This document shows, in pieces, positions 53,906-60,730 of a stretch of DNA of 64,000 nt (position 1 is the stretch's first letter; each line of letters starts with the position of its first letter). This DNA is from Aliikangiella sp965214955 (GTDB taxonomy: Bacteria > Pseudomonadota > Gammaproteobacteria > Enterobacterales > Kangiellaceae). The notes below the pieces were generated by a model. The model was not told where the DNA came from and ran no database searches. It saw only the letters and a list, made by a program, of their open reading frames with translations. Made by a program: the position numbers and the translations under genes. The stretch is from NCBI GenBank assembly GCA_965214955.1, contig CBDCCU010000009.1:558001-622000 (forward strand), written 5' to 3'.

Positions 53906-53979
53906 ATTAATGTAGCTCAATCGGATAGAGCATCAGGCAAATAACTTGAGTGTTGTGGGTTCGATTCCCACCATTATCA
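53906..53979 (+). tRNA. tRNA-like element 3 (A33, frayed acceptor, no CCA)
   Basis: A 74-nt cloverleaf starting at the base after element 2. Acceptor ATTAATG (53906-53912) pairs with CATTATC (53972-53978) at only the inner five positions. U8 and A9 are present. The D-stem GCTC/GAGC is perfect with G18G19. The anticodon stem TCAGG/CTTGA has one G-U and the loop CAAATAA, with A at position 33 instead of the near-universal U. The T-stem GTGGG/CCCAC is perfect with loop TTCGATT. The body resembles tRNA-Arg sequences. Loss of U33 and of two terminal pairs argues against decoding. Confidence 0.75.
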
Positions 53980-54055
53980 AGTTTAAAAATCACTGTAAAA
54001 CAGTAAGCGATTGCAAGCTGACTTTAACCGCTAATTTATTTAGTGCTTAACATAC

Positions 54056-54116
54056 AACTTAATCATAGCAAGCAGGATGCTTCCTTTTTAAGCGCTATGT
54101 TTTAGCAAGATAAGTT
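54056..54116 (+). ncRNA. Nested stem-loop in the rtc leader
   Basis: Three coaxial helices can nest: AACTTA (54056-54061) with TAAGTT (54111-54116), CATAGC (54064-54069) with GCTATG (54094-54099), and AAGCA (54070-54074) with TGCTT (54078-54082). A smaller hairpin ACTGT/ACAGT lies at 53992-54004. Together with the cloverleaves, this means most of the ~480-nt leader before the slipin gene can be structured. It may be an RNA module of its own, an attenuator, or a processing signal; CCTTTTT after the innermost stem is only weakly terminator-like. Confidence 0.45.
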
Positions 54117-54192
54117 AAGTTTTAAGCCCTTGTAATCAACGTTAAATATGACTTTATTGAATAGTCGGAATAAAAAATAGAAGGAAAGAAAA

Positions 54193-55365
54193 ATGTTTAG
54201 TTTACGAAAAAAATTGGTGCTTGCTGAAAATCAAAGGGCATATCTTATGCGTAACAAACAGTTTGAGCGAGTGATAAAGCCAGGAAAGCATAAAATATGG
54301 GATCTTAAAAAAGAGGTTTCATTCGAAATATTTGATATTAATGGTATGTATTACACAGAAAAACTAGCGAAGTCTAGAGTTGCTAAATATCCTGAAATTG
54401 CAGAGCAGTTTTATGATTGGACAATTGCTAATGATGAAGTGGGATTATTTTATATGAACGATCTTTTAATGGGCATCGTAGCACCAGGAGAGCGTGTTTT
54501 TATTTGGAAAGATACGGGAGATGCAAAGCTTGAGCGTATTAATATTGGTGAAAGTATCGAAGTGTCTAATGATATGTTATTAAAAATTACCAGACGTAAT
54601 GCTAATAGCATTAATTCTATGATTAAAACTTCGGGAACTAAAGTGTCTCAGCCTGTTAAAGAGGTGACGATTACTAGTGATTATGTGGGTTTATTATATA
54701 TTAATGGAAAATTAGAGCGTTTACTCCAACCGGGAAAATATGGTTTTTGGCAGTTGTTAAAAGATGTTGAGGTGAAGTTATATAAAACTAAAACCCAAGC
54801 TCATGAAATTTCGGGACAAGAAATATTAACCAAAGATCGCGTGAGCCTAAGAGTCAACTTAACTGCTCATACTCGATTAATTGATGTTGAGAAAGCCGAT
54901 GAAAAAGTAACCGATATTTTCGATTATATTTATAAAAGTATGCAGCTTGCTTTAAGGGAAGCAGTAGGCACTAGAACTTTAGATGAGTTGTTAATTGATA
55001 AGTTATATATCAATGAAACGGTTAAAGAGTTGGTAGAGCAAGATCTTATTGAGGTTGGAGTTCAGTTGGAGCGTGTTGGGGTAAAAGATATTATTTTACC
55101 AGGAGAAATGAAGGCAATTTTAAATCAAGTGGTTGAAGCACAAAAAGCAGCAGAAGCTAACGTTATTAAAAGGCGAGAAGAAACTGCTGCAACAAGAAGC
55201 TTACATAATACAGCAAAAATGATGGAGAATAATCCAACATTAATGCGTTTAAAAGAGCTTGAGTCACTTGAAAGAGTTGCTGAAAAAGTCGATAGCATTA
55301 AAGTGTTTGGTGGGCTTAACGGTTTAATGAAAAACACGGTCTCAATAGGTGAACATGAAATGTAA
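54193..55365 (+). CDS. Slipin / SPFH (band 7) domain protein in the rtc operon
   Basis: 390 aa. Residues 1-130 are an N-terminal region (VLAENQRAYLMRNKQFERVIKPGKHKIWD) that is repeated in pattern at 155-200 (ITSDYVGLLYINGKLERLLQPGKYGFW). The SPFH domain (about 165-330) has LTKDRVSLRVNLTAHTRLID, LREAVGTRTLDELLIDK and GVQLERVGVKDIILPGEMKAILNQVVEAQKAAEAN. There is no transmembrane helix, so it is a peripheral or cytosolic scaffold. Such slipins are known neighbours of RtcB in bacterial RNA-repair operons; the role is unknown. AGAAGGAAAG is its ribosome site. Confidence 0.9.
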   Translation: MFSLRKKLVLAENQRAYLMRNKQFERVIKPGKHKIWDLKKEVSFEIFDINGMYYTEKLAKSRVAKYPEIAEQFYDWTIANDEVGLFYMNDLLMGIVAPGERVFIWKDTGDAKLERINIGESIEVSNDMLLKITRRNANSINSMIKTSGTKVSQPVKEVTITSDYVGLLYINGKLERLLQPGKYGFWQLLKDVEVKLYKTKTQAHEISGQEILTKDRVSLRVNLTAHTRLIDVEKADEKVTDIFDYIYKSMQLALREAVGTRTLDELLIDKLYINETVKELVEQDLIEVGVQLERVGVKDIILPGEMKAILNQVVEAQKAAEANVIKRREETAATRSLHNTAKMMENNPTLMRLKELESLERVAEKVDSIKVFGGLNGLMKNTVSIGEHEM

Positions 55366-55442
55366 ATAAAAGGCTGGGAGAGGCTTAATGTGCCCTTTAA
55401 TTAAAAGTTAGTTTAAAGGGCACAATTAAATTGGCGTTTAAA

Positions 55443-56249
55443 ATGAAAACAAATCAAGTGGTTAAACTTAAAAGCAATTTAGTAGAAAATGAAATTCAAC
55501 AAAAGCTCAGCTTGATAGAAGAAAAACATCAGGTGGTAGTTCTTTATGCGTGTGAATCTGGTAGTCGAGCTTGGGATTTTGCATCTCCAGATAGTGACTA
55601 TGATGTAAGATTTATCTATATGCATAAACCCGAATGGTATTTGCGAGTTGATAAAGAAAGCCAAAGAGATGTAATTGAGCTGCCTATTGTAGATGATTTA
55701 GACATTAATGGCTGGGAGTTACAAAAAGCACTTAAGTTATTACGTAAATCAAACCCTACGCTTTTAGAGTGGCTAGGATCGCCAATTATATATCGTCAAA
55801 GTGCTAGCTTTCAAAAAGAGTTCTCTCAATTAGCGAGTAAGTATTTATGCCGTAAAGCATGTTTTTATCACTATCAAAATATGGCGGTTTCTAATTATAG
55901 AGAGCACTTAAAAAAAACAATGGTTAAAACTAAAAAATATCTTTATGTGCTTAGACCTTTATTAGCAATGCGTTGGATAGAGCAAATAAAAACTCAAGTT
56001 CCTATGCGTTTTCAAGAACTTGTTAATAGCATGTGTGTTGAAGAAGAAGTTAAAAAAGCTATCAATGAATTATTAGCGCAAAAAGTTCTAGTTAGTGAAA
56101 GTAAGACTCAGCCTAAGGTTGATGTACTTAATAAATTTATTGAGAAAGAGCTAAGTAATATTGAAGAAAGAGTTAAAAAATTAGAACACAATAAAACTTC
56201 AATAAGCTCAATTAATAATTTTTTTCTACAGTGTTTAAAACACTGGTAA
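55443..56249 (+). CDS. RlaP-type nucleotidyltransferase (PF10127) in the rtc operon
   Basis: About 268 aa from ATG 55443; TTG 55431 is an alternative start. The polymerase-beta fold signature GSRAWDFASPDSDYDVRFIY carries the GS pair and the DxD metal-binding acids near residues 43-58. Then come ELQKALKLLRKSNPTLLEWLGSP, HYQNMAVSNYREHL and a helical C-terminus. This is the family described as RNA-ligase-associated Pol-beta (RlaP, COG3541), which recurs beside RtcB. It probably adds a nucleotide or nucleotides to RNA or modifies an end; that is an inference from the fold. It lies 10 bp upstream of rtcB. Confidence 0.88.
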   Translation: MKTNQVVKLKSNLVENEIQQKLSLIEEKHQVVVLYACESGSRAWDFASPDSDYDVRFIYMHKPEWYLRVDKESQRDVIELPIVDDLDINGWELQKALKLLRKSNPTLLEWLGSPIIYRQSASFQKEFSQLASKYLCRKACFYHYQNMAVSNYREHLKKTMVKTKKYLYVLRPLLAMRWIEQIKTQVPMRFQELVNSMCVEEEVKKAINELLAQKVLVSESKTQPKVDVLNKFIEKELSNIEERVKKLEHNKTSISSINNFFLQCLKHW

Positions 56250-56259
56250 GGATTTAAAG

Positions 56260-57492
56260 ATGAAAACAAATTATCAGTTATTTAATGATGAAAATAGAAT
56301 GCCCATTAAAGCCTGGGTAAATGATGTACCTTTTGAAGATAAAGCCAAAGAGCAACTAAACAATATTGCTCAAATGGATTTTATTCATTCGCATATTGCC
56401 GTAATGCCTGATGTTCATATGGGCAAAGGAGCAACTATTGGCTCAGTGATCCCATCGGTTGATGCTGTTATTCCTGCCGCAGTTGGTGTAGATATTGGTT
56501 GTGGAATGCTTGCGGTAAAAACAAGCTTAAAAGCAGAGCAGCTGCCAGATAATCTTTTGGCTATTCGTACGGCCTTTGAAAAAGCAATACCTCATGGAAG
56601 AACTAAAAGCGGAAGAGGTAGAGCTAATAGAGACAAAGGTGCTTGGCATAATATTCCTGAGCTTGTTGCGAGTGAATGGCTGAAGTTAGAAAAACGCTTT
56701 AAAGCAATTTGTGAAAAGCACCCTTTAATTGAAAAAAGTAATCATATTGTTCATTTAGGAACTATGGGAACTGGCAATCATTTTTTAGAGTTGTGTTTAG
56801 ATGAGTTTAATGCCGTTTGGATCATGTTACATTCTGGAAGCCGAGGTGTAGGAAACCGAATTGGTAACTATTTTATTGAGTTAGCTAAAAAAGATATGGA
56901 AAGAAATGATGTTCATTTACCAGATAAAAATTTAGCCTATTTAAAAGAAGGTAGTGAATATTTTGATGATTATGTCGAGGCGGTTGAGTGGGCACAAGAC
57001 TTTGCCAGAATTAACCGAGAAATTATGATGACTAATGCCATTAAAGCACTAAGGCGTGAAATGGGCATTCCATTTGATTGTGATGAATTAGCGGTTAATT
57101 GTCATCATAATTATATTTCACGAGAGCATCATTTTGGAAAAGACTGTTTCGTTACTCGAAAAGGAGCAGTAAGTGCAAAAAATGGTGAACTAGGAATTAT
57201 TCCAGGATCAATGGGAGCTCGATCTTATATTGTAAGAGGACTAGGAAATGAAGATAGCTTTACTAGCTGCTCTCATGGTGCTGGTCGTGTAATGTCGAGA
57301 ACTAAGGCTAAAAAAACATTTACCATTGATGATCAAATTAAAGCAACAGAAGGTGTTGAATGCCGAAAAGATCTTGCGGTTATCGATGAGATCCCAATGG
57401 CTTATAAAGATATTGATAAGGTCATGGAAGCACAAAAAGATTTAGTTGAAGTTGTTCATACACTCAAACAAGTTATTTGTGTAAAAGGGTAA
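56260..57492 (+). CDS. rtcB: RNA-splicing ligase RtcB
   Basis: 410 aa, typical of bacterial RtcB. Metal and GMP-binding residues are in MPDVHMGKG (49-57), GVDIGCG (76-82, Cys ligand), GTGNHFLE (about 169), HSGSRGVGN (about 190) and NCHHNYI (about 285). PGSMGARSYIV follows, and SCSHGAGR holds the His that is guanylylated. It ends KQVICVKG, where the terminal Gly is conserved. RtcB joins 2',3'-cyclic phosphate (or 3'-phosphate) to 5'-OH RNA ends using GTP and Mn2+, the ends made by anticodon nucleases. No rtcA cyclase gene is present nearby. The preceding AAGGATT is the ribosome site. Confidence 0.97.
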   Translation: MKTNYQLFNDENRMPIKAWVNDVPFEDKAKEQLNNIAQMDFIHSHIAVMPDVHMGKGATIGSVIPSVDAVIPAAVGVDIGCGMLAVKTSLKAEQLPDNLLAIRTAFEKAIPHGRTKSGRGRANRDKGAWHNIPELVASEWLKLEKRFKAICEKHPLIEKSNHIVHLGTMGTGNHFLELCLDEFNAVWIMLHSGSRGVGNRIGNYFIELAKKDMERNDVHLPDKNLAYLKEGSEYFDDYVEAVEWAQDFARINREIMMTNAIKALRREMGIPFDCDELAVNCHHNYISREHHFGKDCFVTRKGAVSAKNGELGIIPGSMGARSYIVRGLGNEDSFTSCSHGAGRVMSRTKAKKTFTIDDQIKATEGVECRKDLAVIDEIPMAYKDIDKVMEAQKDLVEVVHTLKQVICVKG

Positions 57493-57601
57493 GCTAGATT
57501 GAAGTCTAGCTTACAACTTCTCCAATCAATCATCTTTTGACGTATTTTTGTATCAGACATTTCGCCTTGTAGCTTATAAAAAATCAATTTAACGGAAAAA
57601 C

Positions 57602-59296
57602 TTAAATCTTAAAATCATTAACAATAGATGATAGTTTATTTTCTAGCTCAATAAGTTCTTGTGAAGTTTGGGTAAGCTTAGAAGTATAAAGGGTTGAGTT
57701 TTCGGCAAGGGTAGCAACTTGCTGTACATTTTGACTAATTTCTTCATTGGTTACGGTTTGCTCTTCGGCTGCGGTAGCGATTTGGGTATTCATGTCGGTA
57801 ATGGTGCTAACAGCCTTGGCAATGGTGTGTAATGAGTCGTTAGCGCTTTTTGCCGTTTCAACGGTTATATCGCTTTGCTTTTTGCTCGACTCTATAACTT
57901 GCACGGCTTGCTTAGCCGCTGTTTGTAGTCGCTCAATCATTTGCTGTATTTCTTCGGTGCTTGCCTGAGTACGTGTAGCTAGCGTTCTTACTTCATCAGC
58001 AACCACAGAAAATCCTCTACCTTGTTCACCTGCTCTAGCCGCTTCAATTGCAGCATTAAGTGCAAGCAGGTTAGTTTGCTCGGTAATGCTATTAATGACA
58101 TTTAAAATATCACCGATTTGTTCTGCATCGGAATCAAGCTGACCAATTACCGAAGAGGTTTTATCAATTTCGTTGGATAATGTCTGAATTGAAGTAATTG
58201 TTTTATCAATAACTTGTTGTCCAGTTACGGTTTCATTATCAGCATCTTGTGCTGCTTTAGCGGCTTCTGCGGCACTGGTAGCGACCTCTTGTGAGGTTGA
58301 TGTCATTTCGTGTAGTGCAGTAGCTGCCATGGTTGTTTCTTGTTTTTGGTTGTCAATGTTTTGGTTAGTGTGGGTAACTACGTCATTCATTTTTTGGGTG
58401 GCAGTATTAAGCTCGTTTAATCCTGTAGCAACCTGAGAAATAGAATGATGAATTTTATCGGCAAATAAATTAAAAGATTCTGTAACTAATCCAACTTCAT
58501 CATTATTGTTTTTAACTTCTAAACGCTGGGTTAAGTCGCCTTCACCTTGACTAATATCATCAAGTGCAGCGGCGGCACTCATTAGAGGTTTGGTGATTCT
58601 AAGTGCAAATATGTAAGCGCTGATCAAAACTAAAATAACTAAAATAGTTCCAATTGAAGCAAGCAATATTAACGCTTGTTGTTGTTCTTTTTTGATCGTT
58701 TCTTTAGCTTCATTAACCGCCTGTTCAATATCGTCAATGTAAAAGCCTGTTCCTATCATCCAATCAAACTCTTCGATAGTTGCAGAATAGCTTAGCTTAG
58801 GGGCATCGGCATCTATTGAAGGCTTATGCCACTGATATTCAACAAAGCCACCGCCATTTTTTGAGGCATCAATTAGCTCTTTAATGATTTTTACACCATT
58901 AGAATCAACAGTGTCATATAAATTTTTTCCTTCTAGCTCTGGTCTAGTTCCCATAACGATATTCGTTCCATCGAACAGGTAGCCAAATATGTAGCCATCT
59001 TTTGATTCTTCATAGCGAATATTACGAATTAACTCGGCTACTTTTTGCTTAACTTCATTTATATTTAGATCAGTGGCAGAGTCAACGATTGGTTGAATTT
59101 GAGAAAGGGTAATATCAATATAGTTTTTAAGCGTTGTTCGTTTTTGTTGCATCATAGATTCACGAACCTTAATAATTTCAGACTCTCCTAAACTTTCAAG
59201 TTTGTAGATAGCAAAGTACATCATTACGATTACAGTAATAAATAATGGAATGCTGGCTAATAGCATAATGCGATGCTGTATTTCGAGTTTGAGCAT
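57602..59296 (-). CDS. Methyl-accepting chemotaxis protein with Cache sensor
   Basis: 564 aa. Span 1 lies at residues 9-28 and a periplasmic single-Cache-type sensor at about 30-205 (EESKDGYIFGYLFDGTNIVMG and WMIGTGFYIDDI). Span 2 is at about 210-232, followed by HAMP (ITKPLMSAAAALDDISQGEGDLT in part) and the signalling domain with the conserved hairpin tip INSITEQTNLLALNAAIEAARAGEQGRGFSVVADEVRTLA written over residues about 400-440. It relays ligand binding to CheA/CheW in the inner membrane. The Cache motif suggests small organic acids, but the ligand is unknown. No C-terminal pentapeptide for CheR is visible. Confidence 0.95.
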   Translation of the reverse strand: MLKLEIQHRIMLLASIPLFITVIVMMYFAIYKLESLGESEIIKVRESMMQQKRTTLKNYIDITLSQIQPIVDSATDLNINEVKQKVAELIRNIRYEESKDGYIFGYLFDGTNIVMGTRPELEGKNLYDTVDSNGVKIIKELIDASKNGGGFVEYQWHKPSIDADAPKLSYSATIEEFDWMIGTGFYIDDIEQAVNEAKETIKKEQQQALILLASIGTILVILVLISAYIFALRITKPLMSAAAALDDISQGEGDLTQRLEVKNNNDEVGLVTESFNLFADKIHHSISQVATGLNELNTATQKMNDVVTHTNQNIDNQKQETTMAATALHEMTSTSQEVATSAAEAAKAAQDADNETVTGQQVIDKTITSIQTLSNEIDKTSSVIGQLDSDAEQIGDILNVINSITEQTNLLALNAAIEAARAGEQGRGFSVVADEVRTLATRTQASTEEIQQMIERLQTAAKQAVQVIESSKKQSDITVETAKSANDSLHTIAKAVSTITDMNTQIATAAEEQTVTNEEISQNVQQVATLAENSTLYTSKLTQTSQELIELENKLSSIVNDFKI

Positions 59297-59400
59297 AAAT
59301 TCACCCTAATAACATTTATAGCAGTATTTAAATTTAATATTCTGTTATAAATATAGACGAATTATTGGGTTTATCATTATTTAAATCCACTCTCCTTTAA

Positions 59401-59666
59401 TATACCCGTTCTACTCCAAGATGCATGTTTCAGCAAGTCAGTAAGTCATCTTATTTGAGGCATTAATGCGCAGGATTAGTCATTCTAATTCAAGCATTGA
59501 TAACGAAAAAGAGGTTGGCTTACTGCCTTGCCCTTCGGGTGCTTAGCCAAAAAGCTTGCACTACGTTACAGCTTTTGAAAAGGGCTTACCATTTCCTGCA
59601 AGCTGCGCCTTGTTCAAACTTTTTGGCTGAACACTGAAACAAGCATCTTGGAGTAGAACGGGTATA
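59401..59666. mobile_element. MITE-like element, 266 bp
   Basis: Terminal inverted repeats of 33 bp with one mismatch: the outer 24 bases from TATACCCGTTCTACTCC at 59401 match perfectly with the reverse complement ending at 59666, and TGTTTCAG pairs just inside. The interior holds no gene but has its own partial symmetry around CTTGCCCTTCGGG. The flanks are TTTAA and TACC, compatible with a TA duplication. Two 15-bp solo ends lie at 25048 and 29306. It fits a non-autonomous element mobilised by a transposase not in this window. Confidence 0.8.
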
Positions 59667-59733
59667 TACCTTATTGAGGTATTGAGCTTGTAGTAGAGTG
59701 GAGCTATGGGTGAGTTGTTGTTTTTAGCTTGGC

Positions 59734-60651
59734 TTACAGATTTTCTATATATTCCAGCATTTTTTGCCGCATTGTTTTATCAGGCATTTCCCCTTGCATA
59801 GCTTGCATATTATCAACCATATGCTTTACTTTTGAGGTGGCAGGAATAGCACAGGTTACCGCAGGGTGAGATAAAATAAATTTAAGGAAAAAGTGTGACC
59901 ATGAATAACAATCTATTTCCTTTGCCCATTCGGGTAGAGATTTTCCTTTAACTAGCTTGAATAGTCGGCCTTTTTCAAAGGGCATATTTACAATGACTGC
60001 TTGTCCTCTATCCATTGCAAGTGGTAATAGTCGTTTTTCGGCGTCTCTTACTCTAATATTATAGTTTAGTTGGACAAAATCTAGCTCTTGAGTTTGCATA
60101 ACTTGCTCAAAGTCTTCATATTGGCTAAGCCGTGAAGTCGTTATGCCCGTGTAGCGAACTTTTTTATCTTGCTTTAGCTGCTGTAATGTTGGCATGTGAA
60201 CCTCCCAGTCTCGCAAGTTGTGAATTTGCATTAAATCCATAGGTGATTTGCTCATACGACTTTGCGATTCAACAATGGCATCTAACCCTGCTTGTTTGCC
60301 AAACGTCCACACTTTACTGGCTGCAAAGTAACAAGGTTTTGAGCTGAGATTACGAATTAAATCACCAATCACCGACTCTGAGCGACCATACATTGGCGAA
60401 GAATCAATTAAACAGCCTTGGGCATTAAAAAAGGCATTAAGTACATTAGCTAAATTGGTTTTTTCGCTTGAATTAGGTGAAACATTAAAGGTTTGGTAAG
60501 AGCCCATACCAACTGCGGGTAAAAGTTCTCCTGTAGAAGGGATTGCACGTTTGAGAATAATATTAGACTCAAAAGCATTGGCTACTGGCAGTAAAGCAGA
60601 TAGTAAAGGTGTAGCTGCAATTAGTTTTAATAGTTGTCGTCTGTTATTCAT
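59734..60651 (-). CDS. Tat-exported aldo/keto reductase family protein
   Basis: 305 aa. The leader NNRRQLLKLIAATPLLSALLP is a twin-arginine type signal (RRQLLK), implying folded export. The AKR fold follows: GMGSYQTFNVS, LIDSSPMYGRSESVIGDLI with Asp and Tyr of the tetrad near 88-94, CYFAASKVWTFG with Lys near 117, and DLMQIHNLRDWE with His near 144. All four catalytic residues are in place. Periplasmic AKRs are uncommon; the reductant would have to be bound before export. The substrate is unknown. Confidence 0.85.
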   Translation of the reverse strand: MNNRRQLLKLIAATPLLSALLPVANAFESNIILKRAIPSTGELLPAVGMGSYQTFNVSPNSSEKTNLANVLNAFFNAQGCLIDSSPMYGRSESVIGDLIRNLSSKPCYFAASKVWTFGKQAGLDAIVESQSRMSKSPMDLMQIHNLRDWEVHMPTLQQLKQDKKVRYTGITTSRLSQYEDFEQVMQTQELDFVQLNYNIRVRDAEKRLLPLAMDRGQAVIVNMPFEKGRLFKLVKGKSLPEWAKEIDCYSWSHFFLKFILSHPAVTCAIPATSKVKHMVDNMQAMQGEMPDKTMRQKMLEYIENL

Positions 60652-60730
60652 GCATCCCTCAAATTTTTAAACTTAGTCATTAAACCCTAAATTTACTATA
60701 TCTGTAGCGCATTAAGTTGGCAAATTTTGT

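Noticed and set aside
53709..53906. A 65-codon frame covering tRNA-like elements 1 and 2
   Set aside because: It coincides with the cloverleaf structures, has no ribosome site, and its product has no recognisable features; the RNA reading explains the sequence better.
53835..53979. Treating the two cloverleaves as ordinary translational tRNAs
   Set aside because: No encoded CCA, no spacer between them, A33 and frayed acceptor in element 3, and UAG anticodon without the long variable arm in element 2. I list them as tRNA-type features only for their fold.
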